Under the pieces are notes generated by a model. The model saw nothing but the letters and a program-made list of their open reading frames with translations. It was not told the origin of the DNA and made no database searches. A program made the position numbers and the translations under genes. A stretch of DNA of 19,175 nt from the NCBI GenBank assembly GCA_900549375.1, contig URNY01000038.1:1-19175 (forward strand), given 5' to 3'. Shown here one piece after another: positions 1 through 7,492 of the stretch; position 1 is the first letter of the stretch; each line of letters starts with the position of its first letter. The stretch comes from an uncultured Bacteroidales bacterium. GTDB lineage: Bacteria > Bacteroidota > Bacteroidia > Bacteroidales > Muribaculaceae.

Positions 1-21
1 CGAAAGCGGAAGAGTAGGTAA
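1..21 (+). CDS. Possible 3' end of an upstream gene
   Basis: Frame 1 reads six basic residues (RKRKSR) and then TAA at 19-21, followed 11 nt later by a strong terminator hairpin. That layout fits the tail of a + strand gene entering from the left. Six codons cannot prove a reading frame, and frame 2 is also open as far as 34, so this is only a suggestion. Confidence 0.2.
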   Translation, partial: RKRKSR

Positions 22-32
22 TCGCCACCTTT

Positions 33-63
33 AGGGACGCATCTGAGATGCGTCCCTTTTTTT
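33..63 (+). terminator. Rho-independent terminator built from a GGGACGCA palindrome
   Basis: The sequence shows a perfect 12-bp inverted repeat (33-44 with 46-57) around a single central base, followed by a run of seven T (57-63). It would terminate + strand transcription coming from left of the window. The stem core GGGACGCA/TGCGTCCC recurs at 10142-10162 and 10211-10231, so the stem is probably a copy of a dispersed palindromic repeat serving as a terminator. Confidence 0.65.
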
Positions 64-67
64 GTTG

Positions 68-126
68 CGATATTCCGCGCACGTAGGGACATGCCTCCGG
101 CATGTCCCTACGTGCGCGGAATATCG
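68..126. repeat. Perfect 28-bp inverted repeat with 3-nt loop
   Basis: Positions 68-95 are the exact reverse complement of 99-126, with only TCC between them. The inner part contains GTAGGGACATGCC/GGCATGTCCCTAC, a variant of the GGGACGCA repeats found elsewhere in the window. No T-run follows, so it is not a standard terminator. It probably belongs to a REP-like family of dispersed palindromes or is a small non-autonomous mobile element. The rest of 1-276 holds only the neighbouring terminator and the promoter of the next gene. Confidence 0.8.
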
Positions 127-185
127 GGCGGATGTGTGGGGCATGGCGTTGAAAATGCGATGCGGGTGAATGTTTAACATAAAAG

Positions 186-217
186 ATTGATGTTTTCATA
201 ATAATTTGCTAACTTTG
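186..217 (+). promoter_or_regulatory. Bacteroidetes-type promoter of the first secreted-protein gene
   Basis: TAACTTTG at 210-217 matches the -7 consensus TAnnTTTG exactly. At the expected 20-nt spacing, ATTG (186-189) is a three-of-four match to the -33 TTTG. The resulting AT-rich leader of about 60 nt is typical for these bacteria. Confidence 0.6.
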
Positions 218-282
218 CGGAAATATTGATGTTCGATCTTAATCACATTTAAAATAATTTCTAATTTTAAATTATAATGCTT

Positions 283-1461
283 ATGAAAAAGTTTTTACTC
301 TCAATGGCAGTTTTGGCACTCGGCGCATCCACTATGCACGCAGAAGCGCTGAATGTTAATGATGCTACAGCAATCGACGGTACTCTTGTCGAGGAAGTCA
401 ACACGGACAAAAATAAGGCTGCAAAACATTATCAGCCTTTGAATTCTTTTAAACTTGGAAACTATACTTTCACATTCTCCGCTGAATCCAACACAAGCAA
501 CAAGCCGGCATATTATTACAATATGACAGGCTCTGAGGATACTCAGAATTCAGTCCGTATGTATAAGGACAATTCTGTTACAATCACATCGGACAAGGCT
601 TTCGGTAAAGTTATCATTACTTTAAAAAAGGCCGGTGCAGGTATTAATGCTTCCAAGAGCTTTACTGCTACCCCCGGAGGATGCACTGTCGATGCAGATA
701 AGAAGGTTATCACCTGGGTTAATAGCACTGCTGTGAAATCAGTGAAACTCCAGTTGCCGAATGAGAAAGTAGATAACGCTAATCCCAACATCCAGATCAT
801 TTCTTTTGAAATCTCTGCAGAGACAGGTGATGTGCCTGATGTTCCTACTCCTCCCGCAGGTGTGACATATACTCTTCAGAAAGATATCAAAGCCAATGGT
901 AAATACAATCTCGTGGCTAACGGAAAAGCCAATGGCTTGTTTACCAAGAACTATGGCTATTGGTCCACAACTGCTGTTACAATAACCGACGGCAAATATG
1001 AGGCAGTAGAAGCAAATGCAATCACATTTGAGGCAGTTGAGGGAAAAGCCAATACCTACTATTTCAAGGATTCTAACGGTATGTATTTCGGTCAGGATGA
1101 CGAGCATGCAAATAGCTTCCAGCTGTCGAAGGATCTCACAGACACGAAGGTTCATTTTGAATGGACAGTTGCTTTCGAGAATGACAATGTTAAACTTACT
1201 AACACCGCTACTGAGCGCGTGGTAATGCAGGATCCTAAGTATGGTAGCTTCGGTTGCTATAAGGATGCAGAGATTCAGGATACATTTGTTCTTCCGATGC
1301 TCTATGGTGCTTTAAGTTCCTCAGTTGAGGAGATCGAGGCTGTTGAAGAGGGTGAGGTTGCGTGGTATACGCTGCAGGGCGTAAGGGTTGCAGAGCCTGA
1401 GAATGGTCTCTACATCCGCGTACAGGGCAACAAGGCAACCAAGGTGCTTGTCCGTAAGTAA
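283..1461 (+). CDS. Secreted protein with Bacteroidales C-terminal sorting-like domain
   Basis: The product of 392 residues begins with a clear Sec signal peptide (MKKFLLSMAVLALGAS, cleavage probably near HAEA at 20-23). The body has many Thr, Asn and aromatic residues in the alternating pattern of beta-rich secreted proteins, with a proline-rich linker (DVPDVPTPPAG) at about residues 186-196 separating two such regions. The last 40 residues carry the motif WYTLQGVRV...GLYIRV...KVLVRK, a tail common in secreted Bacteroidales proteins and resembling T9SS type A sorting domains. The next gene ends with a related tail. No enzyme motif was recognised. An in-frame ATG six bases upstream (277) is an alternative start; neither has a Shine-Dalgarno. 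It has its own promoter and terminator, so it is probably monocistronic. Confidence 0.85.
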   Translation: MKKFLLSMAVLALGASTMHAEALNVNDATAIDGTLVEEVNTDKNKAAKHYQPLNSFKLGNYTFTFSAESNTSNKPAYYYNMTGSEDTQNSVRMYKDNSVTITSDKAFGKVIITLKKAGAGINASKSFTATPGGCTVDADKKVITWVNSTAVKSVKLQLPNEKVDNANPNIQIISFEISAETGDVPDVPTPPAGVTYTLQKDIKANGKYNLVANGKANGLFTKNYGYWSTTAVTITDGKYEAVEANAITFEAVEGKANTYYFKDSNGMYFGQDDEHANSFQLSKDLTDTKVHFEWTVAFENDNVKLTNTATERVVMQDPKYGSFGCYKDAEIQDTFVLPMLYGALSSSVEEIEAVEEGEVAWYTLQGVRVAEPENGLYIRVQGNKATKVLVRK

Positions 1462-1507
1462 GGGATTTTCTGATGCGTGTCGCGACGCATCTCAGCCATG
1501 TATAAGT

Positions 1508-1547
1508 CAGGCGTTCAAACAATGTTTGAACGCCTGCCTGATTTTTT
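1508..1547 (+). terminator. Rho-independent terminator
   Basis: A perfect 13-bp stem (1508-1520 with 1524-1536) with loop AAT is followed by CCTGA and six T (1542-1547). It lies 46 nt after the stop codon of the upstream secreted-protein gene. A second short palindrome (GATGCGT/ACGCATC, 1472-1478 with 1485-1491) precedes it. Confidence 0.85.
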
Positions 1548-1618
1548 GTGATCGTCCTTTTAATCGAGTTCATATGCAAAATTTATAAGGAATAATTTTT
1601 TTGCTCACGTGCTTTTAT

Positions 1619-1626
1619 TAATTTTG
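1619..1626 (+). promoter_or_regulatory. Probable -7 element for the second secreted-protein gene
   Basis: TAATTTTG fits TAnnTTTG exactly, about 70 nt before the start codon. The best upstream TTTG (1600-1603) is only 15 nt away instead of about 20, so the -33 assignment is doubtful. Confidence 0.4.
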
Positions 1627-1697
1627 CGAAGCGATAGAGCCAGCGCTTAAAAATTGAATAAATCTAATCTTAATATTATTTAAATCTAATCGTGATT

Positions 1698-2939
1698 ATG
1701 AAGAAATATTTACTATTAACTATTCTGGCATCGCTGGCGATACCGGCAACGGCACAAAGCGATGCAACGGATGTGAGGCAAATACGACTCAATTTCCGTC
1801 CACGGTATGTGAATACAATAGAAGGAACGGAAATTCCCGCCACCGACCAGAAGCCGAAGATGGTGAATCCTCTTGAATCGATGATAGTGGGGGATTCGCA
1901 AGATTCCGGCAATGACAAGAATGAGGCATATCAGATCACGGACTATTACACTCTTTCATTCTCCAAAACCGCGGATGCGACGCATGACCCTTATTTCCAG
2001 TATTGCACTACGGGTGAGTATAATCTTGGTCTGAACGACTATGTTGTGCTCAATCCATTCAACAGCATCACGGTGCAAGCCCCTACGGGAGTAACTTTCA
2101 CTCAATTGTGGCTTCGCCTCGACAATGGAAGCAATTATCCCATATATTACGGGTCTGCGACCACCACCCATACCTTTACCAATCCGTATAACAAGATCAT
2201 GAAGGTCCTTTCTGTGTTCGGCACGACGGGAGGAGAAGTAAGTGAAACAGAACATCAATCTTTTCACATTGTAGACCACTGGATGCAGAAAAATGATAAT
2301 AACTGGGAATACGGAGACAAGGAAAACGGATGCTGGAAATGGGTAGAAGAGGAAAATTTCATGGGACATCTTGCGGGACGCTATGTGGAGGGTCTTGCCG
2401 CTGATGCACAAGGAAGAGAGATGTGGCTCGGATATGATCTTGACCTTACCGATGAACCCAACACAATCATTTTGAGACTTGACTATTCATATGTCCGGGA
2501 TACAGAGGGAGAGACCGATCCCGTTCCGGCAGCAAACGAAGCGCCCATCGAGTATCACAACTATGCTCACGTGATGATAAAGGAGGCCGGCTCCGACGCA
2601 GTCGAAGTGCTTCAAAGCACAGAGGAGAACGATAATCAGGAGAACGGTCTTTACGCTTATCGCGCCGAAATCGGAAGCTATGCCGGCAAGAAAGTGCGCA
2701 TAGGCCTGAAATATATCAAGGATGATGATCCTAACCTGATAATCAAGGTCAACAATATGTATGTCGGTCATGCACATATGGAACACAACGGAGTTCAGAG
2801 CGGTGTGGAGGAATCCATGGTTGCGGATGATTCCGCCCCCGTATGGTATAATCTGCAGGGGATCAAGGTCGAGAACCCCGGCAAAGGTCTCTTTATAGAG
2901 GTTAAAGGGGGAAAGAGCAGAAAAGTCCTTAAGAAATAA
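1698..2939 (+). CDS. Secreted protein with Bacteroidales C-terminal sorting-like domain
   Basis: The product of 413 residues has a Sec signal peptide (MKKYLLLTILASLAIPATAQ). ATG 1698 is preferred because it begins the MKK signal-peptide start; an in-frame GTG at 1692 is the alternative. The body, rich in Asn, Tyr, Trp and acidic residues, looks like a beta-sandwich extracellular protein and has no recognised catalytic motif. The final 35 residues (WYNLQGIKV...GLFIEV...KVLKK) match the tail of the previous gene residue by residue at most conserved positions, while the bodies do not look alike. This suggests a common export or surface-attachment route rather than a common function. A GC-rich terminator follows, so it is probably monocistronic. 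Confidence 0.85.
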   Translation: MKKYLLLTILASLAIPATAQSDATDVRQIRLNFRPRYVNTIEGTEIPATDQKPKMVNPLESMIVGDSQDSGNDKNEAYQITDYYTLSFSKTADATHDPYFQYCTTGEYNLGLNDYVVLNPFNSITVQAPTGVTFTQLWLRLDNGSNYPIYYGSATTTHTFTNPYNKIMKVLSVFGTTGGEVSETEHQSFHIVDHWMQKNDNNWEYGDKENGCWKWVEEENFMGHLAGRYVEGLAADAQGREMWLGYDLDLTDEPNTIILRLDYSYVRDTEGETDPVPAANEAPIEYHNYAHVMIKEAGSDAVEVLQSTEENDNQENGLYAYRAEIGSYAGKKVRIGLKYIKDDDPNLIIKVNNMYVGHAHMEHNGVQSGVEESMVADDSAPVWYNLQGIKVENPGKGLFIEVKGGKSRKVLKK

Positions 2940-2971
2940 TAAAGAGAGAATCCTTCTTTGACCTTATGATT

Positions 2972-3006
2972 CAGACTCCGGCCGTCGGCCGGGGTCTGCT
3001 TCTTTT
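2972..3006 (+). terminator. Rho-independent terminator
   Basis: A 12-bp GC-rich stem with one T-G wobble (2972-2983 with 2987-2998, loop GTC) is followed by the pyrimidine-rich stretch CTTCTTTT. It lies just after the second secreted-protein gene. Confidence 0.75.
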
Positions 3007-3113
3007 ATGCTCTTTTCCTGCTGTCCGGAATCTCGGATAATTTCAGAAATCTTCACAAAACCTTCTCAAAATACATTGAAAATAAATTTAAACAGTTTCT
3101 TAGATTTAATGAT

Positions 3114-4370
3114 ATGAAAAAGAATATATTTCTATTGACATTTCTTATCATGGCGTGGAATGCGGTTTTAGCCTCCGATTACTCGCCTGAGATGATGCCG
3201 AATGTCAATGTTTCCAACCGTTATGAGTATGTGTCCGATCCGGGCAATCTCTTGTCGCCGGAAACCAAAGAGCGTGTAAACAGCCGCCTGTGGAATCTAC
3301 GGCAAAAAACTACTTGCGAAGCTATGGTTGCCATACCTCCTTCAATCGGCGATGTGCCTATAGAGGAATGGAGCGAAAGCCTGTTCACCCTATGGGGGAT
3401 TGGAAAAAAAGACAAAGACAACGGCGTTTTGCTCGTGATAGCTCCGGAACAACACAGGGCGCGCATTCAGACAGGATATGGCATGGAGGGGGTGCTCCCC
3501 GATATTTCCTGCGCGGAAATCATCGGGCGTGAGATCGTTCCGAACATGCGCGAGAACGATCTCGACGCTGCCGTGAGCGGCGCTGTCGGGCTCATGGCCG
3601 ACGCTATCGAGAATCCGGAGGTGGCAGAGGAACTGCGCTCCGACAATACCGATAATTATTCGGGGAATATCGCCACTCTTTCCAAGGAAGCCGTTTGGGA
3701 ATATATCATGATAATAGCCGGCTGCGTGTTTCTCTTCAGCCTTGCGCTCTTCTGCTATGATCTTTACCATTCGCGAAAGAGCGACAATTACCATAAGGCA
3801 ATCATGTGGCGAAGCCATCTGACTACTTTCGGCTGGTGCGCCCTTTTCTCGCTCGGATCGGGTCTCATCTTCTATCTTTTGGCCCTTTTCCTCTACCGCT
3901 CGTTCCGCACGCGCCCGAGAAAATGCTCCACTTGCGGAGCGCGCATGAAACGTCTGAGCGAACAGGATGACAATGAACTCCTCTCGGCTTCGCAGGATTT
4001 CGAGGAGAAACTCGATACTATCGACTATGACGTGTGGGAATGCCCGAAATGCGGCACCGTAGAGCGCTATGCCTTCCGTAAAAAACAGGCAAAATATGAG
4101 GAATGTCCCGCCTGCCATACGGTAGCGATGCGGCTGATCGGCACAAAGACTCTGCGCCCGGCCACTTATCGAAGTGCCGGAGTGGGAGAAAAAATTTATG
4201 AATGCGAGTTCTGCCACCATCAAAAACGCTCTCAGTTTGTTATTCCGAGAAAGGAATCAGCGGCTCCTCTTATAGCCGGCGCGGCCCTCGGTTCGATGGC
4301 AGGCCGCGGTGGTGGCGGAGGTTTCGGCGGAGGTGCCACCGGAGGCGGAGGAGCCTCGGGAGGATGGTAA
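3114..4370 (+). CDS. TPM-domain (YgcG-like) membrane protein with zinc-ribbon-like segments
   Basis: The 418-residue product has, in order: a signal peptide (residues 1-20); a TPM domain (about 38-165, with the typical DNGVLLVIAPEQ, RIQTGYGMEGVLPD and GREIVPNMR stretches); two transmembrane helices (about 196-216 and 240-260); four Cys pairs (CSTC, CPKC, CPAC, CEFC plus HH) between about 270 and 366 that look like two zinc ribbons; and a glycine-rich tail ending in GGW. TPM proteins with a Gly-rich tail are widespread; some TPM domains have been linked to photosystem repair or phosphatase activity, but the role in Bacteroidales is unknown. By topology, the TPM domain should be periplasmic. 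The Gly-rich end is typical of the family, not low-quality sequence. No clear promoter was seen. Confidence 0.85.
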   Translation: MKKNIFLLTFLIMAWNAVLASDYSPEMMPNVNVSNRYEYVSDPGNLLSPETKERVNSRLWNLRQKTTCEAMVAIPPSIGDVPIEEWSESLFTLWGIGKKDKDNGVLLVIAPEQHRARIQTGYGMEGVLPDISCAEIIGREIVPNMRENDLDAAVSGAVGLMADAIENPEVAEELRSDNTDNYSGNIATLSKEAVWEYIMIIAGCVFLFSLALFCYDLYHSRKSDNYHKAIMWRSHLTTFGWCALFSLGSGLIFYLLALFLYRSFRTRPRKCSTCGARMKRLSEQDDNELLSASQDFEEKLDTIDYDVWECPKCGTVERYAFRKKQAKYEECPACHTVAMRLIGTKTLRPATYRSAGVGEKIYECEFCHHQKRSQFVIPRKESAAPLIAGAALGSMAGRGGGGGFGGGATGGGGASGGW

Positions 4371-4380
4371 GAGTAGACAA

Positions 4381-4435
4381 TTGATAAATTGATAAATTGA
4401 TAAATTGATAAATTGATAAATTGATAAATTGATAA
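4381..4435. repeat. Octamer tandem repeat (TTGATAAA), almost 7 copies
   Basis: Six perfect copies of TTGATAAA (4381-4428) plus TTGATAA form an uninterrupted array between the TPM gene and the lipoprotein gene, ending 37 nt before the lipoprotein start. Such arrays can gain or lose units by slippage. Because it lies where the downstream gene's promoter should be, copy number could change promoter spacing. No coding frame is affected. Confidence 0.9.
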
Positions 4436-4472
4436 TTAGTATTTGATATTTGACTGCAAGTATTGCATGATT

Positions 4473-5282
4473 ATGAAGAAGATAGTTTTATTTACACTTG
4501 GTTTTCTCGCTTTGGGAGCCTTCTCGGCTTGCTCGGGCGGCAATAAAGATGGCGAGAAAAATTCAAACGATGAGAACCGGAATATCCAGTTTGAATCTTA
4601 TTCTTACGATCTTATCGGTGAGTTCGCAGGCGCCGATTCGGTGCTCTATGATATCCCCGGCGGAAGATATGTGAGATATATCGGCCAGGGAGTTCTTCCC
4701 AAAGACTTGGGTCAGGCCGATGTGAAGCACCTCAGAGACACTCTTATGAAAATCGCCCGCGTGAATTTCGTGGGGGAGAACCGTCCGGAGCCCACCACTA
4801 CCGACAGCATACGCATCACCGACCTTCCGGCCAATGATTCGATAGCGTGCGGGGAGGTGATTGCAAACCTTTCCACCACGTTGGTGAATACCCGCGTAAT
4901 TGTATGGGAAAATGAGATTTATTCATATCCTTGCATGGCGGCCCACGGGATGACTAACACATCGTTCATCAACTTCTGCATGACCGACGGCAAGATCATG
5001 TCGCTTTCCGATCTGTTCAAACCGGGATATGAGAAGAAGCTGAAAGCGCTTATCGCTAAAAAGCTCAAGGAAGCCGGAACGCAACTGCTTGTGGAACGCG
5101 GTAGAGTCCCGATTGCAGATGAGTTCGAGATTACTACTTCGGGAATACTTTTCAGCTATGATCCCTATCAGATAGCTCCCTATTCTGAGGGAACAGTGCA
5201 GGTTGAGCTGACTACCGACGAATTGTTGGAATTGCTCTCCGACCACGGCCGGTTTGTTCTTACGGGCGTCAGCGACCGCTGA
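4473..5282 (+). CDS. DUF3298 (RsiV-like) lipoprotein
   Basis: The product has 269 residues. It starts with a lipoprotein signal peptide; Cys20 in GAFSAC is the likely lipidation site, followed by a charged Asn/Lys/Glu linker. The C-terminal half (about 110-265) shows the DUF3298 pattern: AAHGMTNTSFINF, then DGKIMSLSDLFKPGYE, then FEITTSGILFSYDPYQIAPY and a final ELLELLSD. The family is also found in the extracellular part of the anti-sigma factor RsiV, which binds lysozyme. A similar binding role here is only possible, since no anti-sigma domain is present. ATG 4467 and TTG 4443 are in-frame alternatives; ATG 4473 gives the normal MKK start. It ends by overlapping the convergent exporter gene by 14 bp, with no terminator visible between them. 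Confidence 0.85.
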   Translation: MKKIVLFTLGFLALGAFSACSGGNKDGEKNSNDENRNIQFESYSYDLIGEFAGADSVLYDIPGGRYVRYIGQGVLPKDLGQADVKHLRDTLMKIARVNFVGENRPEPTTTDSIRITDLPANDSIACGEVIANLSTTLVNTRVIVWENEIYSYPCMAAHGMTNTSFINFCMTDGKIMSLSDLFKPGYEKKLKALIAKKLKEAGTQLLVERGRVPIADEFEITTSGILFSYDPYQIAPYSEGTVQVELTTDELLELLSDHGRFVLTGVSDR

Positions 5283-6936
5283 CAGCAACTTTCCCGAGCC
5301 GTAGTTCGGATTCACCGTAGGGGAAAGTGATATCCAACAGGTCGCCATCGAGTTGCGCCTTCACTTCATCGGAGATTTCCCTGCCTGAAGAGTCGATCCA
5401 TATCACATCGTATATGCCTTCGAAAGGGGTGGCCGAAAGCCGCCCCTTTATCATGCCGGGAGTCCAGAGGCCGGGATTCTTGCGAGCTCCTCCGAGATAG
5501 ACGATATCGTAATCCGTGCCGTTTTTCACTATTGCAAGGCGATAGTTTCCACCCATACGGAGCCGCTCTTCTTCGAGCCGACGGTCGAATTCCGACCATA
5601 TACCCTCCAGAAAATCAGAAGAGCGGGCAAGCCGCTCTTTAAGTGCCTCAATATCCTGATAATGAGTGTCCGGACCTCCGCAGGAGATTTTGTCCGAGAC
5701 GTAAGAGATATTCTCCACACAGAGTTTTCCGCCGGGTGAGACGATAAACCCGATACTGTCGATCTTTTCCGGCAATCCATCCATCTGCAGCAACGGCTGA
5801 TATTCGCGGTTGCCGCCGCTGAACGTCACGTCATTGCCGGATTTGCTCAGACGGAACGCATTCTGCCCTGTAAAGAAGTCAAAGCCGGTTGTGAATTTAT
5901 CCTCAACAGCCGAAATCTCTGTATCTCCGGAGACATGTCTCCCTTTCACTTTGAGGAATGGGGAGCAATAGGTCTCATTCAGCCTGTCGTCATGGGTTTC
6001 GAGTGTGACCGCTATTGTGTCCCGGCCCGACAGAAGTATTATTCCCCATGAGGGAAAGCGGACTTTATGCTTACGTCCGGCGGCATCTACGTAGGGATGG
6101 CTTCCTTTTTCAGTGTTATTCAGGGAGGCGGCACGGAATTCAAATGTGATGTCGCGGCTTCCGGACGGCATGAGAGCAGTGCGGCAGACGCCTGTGGGGT
6201 TGTCGATCACTAATCTTGCCGAGTCAGGCTGCCCGAAAGAGGGAAATCCCTTGGCTCCGCCGAGACAGAGCGGCGACCGTTCGGCCGCAGAAGCCAGTCC
6301 GCATGAGGCAGTGATTATGCCTACAATGGCGAAGAGAAAAATAACGCCGCCGATGATCTTATTGACAAGCCACATCGACCTGAGGTTGAAATGTGCGCGC
6401 ACTTTGTCGATAAAGAATGTCACGAAATACCACCACATCAGCGCCCCTAAGAAAATGAAAAGAAAACCGATCATGTAGTGATAGAAACGGATATCGGGCA
6501 AAAGGAAATTGAAACGGGCAAAAAGGCCGATTATCAGAAAGATAATGAGCGGATTGGAGAAAGTAAACAGGAAGCCGTTAAGGATGTTGCGGCCCGGGGT
6601 TATCCTCTGTTCGGCCGGTTTCTTCAATTGCCGCGAGGGGTTGGATCGGAAGAGGTAAACACCGAACGCGATTAGTACGACACTTCCCAACAGCTGGATG
6701 ATATTCTGGTTTTTCTCAAGAAATTCTTCGATAAAGGAGAGTCCGAAACCGGTAAGCAGGCAATAGAAAAGATCGGAAATAGCCGCTCCGACACCGGTAT
6801 ATAGTCCTGCTTTGCGCCCTTTCTCAAGGGTACGCTGAACGCAGAGTATGCCAACGGGACCCATTGGCGCGGAAATAATGATGCCGATGGCTATTCCGCG
6901 CCACATCATATATATGATTCCTTCGAGAATATCCAT
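5269..6936 (-). CDS. LysE-family exporter fused to a C-terminal extracytoplasmic domain
   Basis: The product has 555 residues. Residues 1-215 form a LysE/RhtB-type translocator with six hydrophobic segments and the family's SAPMGPVGILCVQR signature near the N-terminus. Known members export amino acids or related small molecules across the inner membrane. Basic loops after segments 1, 3 and 5 place those loops inside, so both ends face the periplasm. After segment 6 comes ASAAERS and then about 330 mostly beta-type residues with no family I recognise. Ordinary LysE proteins end near residue 210, so this is an unusual fusion. ATG 6936 is preferred because AAGGAGG lies 7 nt upstream; TTG 6942 would sit too close. 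It is the last gene of the pyrE operon, 12 bp after the Rieske-like lipoprotein gene. Confidence 0.8.
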   Translation of the reverse strand: MDILEGIIYMMWRGIAIGIIISAPMGPVGILCVQRTLEKGRKAGLYTGVGAAISDLFYCLLTGFGLSFIEEFLEKNQNIIQLLGSVVLIAFGVYLFRSNPSRQLKKPAEQRITPGRNILNGFLFTFSNPLIIFLIIGLFARFNFLLPDIRFYHYMIGFLFIFLGALMWWYFVTFFIDKVRAHFNLRSMWLVNKIIGGVIFLFAIVGIITASCGLASAAERSPLCLGGAKGFPSFGQPDSARLVIDNPTGVCRTALMPSGSRDITFEFRAASLNNTEKGSHPYVDAAGRKHKVRFPSWGIILLSGRDTIAVTLETHDDRLNETYCSPFLKVKGRHVSGDTEISAVEDKFTTGFDFFTGQNAFRLSKSGNDVTFSGGNREYQPLLQMDGLPEKIDSIGFIVSPGGKLCVENISYVSDKISCGGPDTHYQDIEALKERLARSSDFLEGIWSEFDRRLEEERLRMGGNYRLAIVKNGTDYDIVYLGGARKNPGLWTPGMIKGRLSATPFEGIYDVIWIDSSGREISDEVKAQLDGDLLDITFPYGESELRLGKVAVSGR

Positions 6937-6948
6937 CGGCAAGCCTCC

Positions 6949-7467
6949 TTATCTCGTGATTATATATCCGCCTCCCGATGTGCGCAGACAAGAATAACGG
7001 CTCAACCCTAATTTTCTGCTGCCCGTGGCCGCAGGGCCGGAAATGGGACTTCCTCCCTGCATCGTGACATTATAGCGCGAGCCGCATTCCGGGCATACCG
7101 CCTCGAATGTGCTGTTGTCCACAACAACCCGCGTGTCGGGATTGCATTCCACCGGACAGGCCAGATCATAGGCCAGCGGTACGTTGGTCTCGGTGGTGAA
7201 TGGATCCATGCCTCCGATAAGGAGCACTCCCCCGAAGCCGGTGGCTGTATTAGCCGTGTAGCGATAGCCTTGCGGTTCGTTGAGGCGGGGGATGAAATAG
7301 CGGTAGAGGCCGAAGCCGGCCACTCCGTACGTATTCCAGAGACCGGCATCCGACAGGTTGATGTTAACCGGCATCGCCGGAATACTGTCGTCGTCGACCG
7401 AATGACAACCTCCGGCTGCAATCAGGGCCATTGCCGCAACAAGCGTATGTATCTTAAAGATTCTCAA
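6949..7467 (-). CDS. Rieske-like lipoprotein with all-cysteine ligand motif
   Basis: The product of 172 residues has a lipoprotein signal (VAAMALIAAGGC, Cys21). The second half resembles a Rieske [2Fe-2S] domain: ACPVEC at 103-108, CPECGSRYNV at 125-134 and GGSPISGPA at 138-146. Classical Rieske proteins use Cys-x-His and Cys-x2-His; here both histidine positions are replaced, giving Cys104, Cys108, Cys125 and Cys128. It could bind a [2Fe-2S] cluster, an iron or zinc ion, or no metal. Only TTG 7467 gives a complete signal peptide among normal start codons. A GAGGA motif 7 nt before ATT 7473 hints that ATT could be the start (MKLRIF). It lies between the SRPBCC and LysE-type genes. Confidence 0.75.
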   Translation of the reverse strand: MRIFKIHTLVAAMALIAAGGCHSVDDDSIPAMPVNINLSDAGLWNTYGVAGFGLYRYFIPRLNEPQGYRYTANTATGFGGVLLIGGMDPFTTETNVPLAYDLACPVECNPDTRVVVDNSTFEAVCPECGSRYNVTMQGGSPISGPAATGSRKLGLSRYSCLRTSGGGYIITR

Positions 7468-7492
7468 TTTAATCGTATTGTCCTCTATTGGA

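Noticed and set aside
3390..4223. A 277-codon open frame on the - strand inside the TPM gene
   Set aside because: It is antisense to a gene with clear TPM, membrane and zinc-ribbon features. Its translation has no recognisable domain and arises from the codon use of the + strand gene.
4381..4435. CRISPR array
   Set aside because: The repeat is 8 bp with no spacers and no cas genes nearby; it is a simple tandem repeat.
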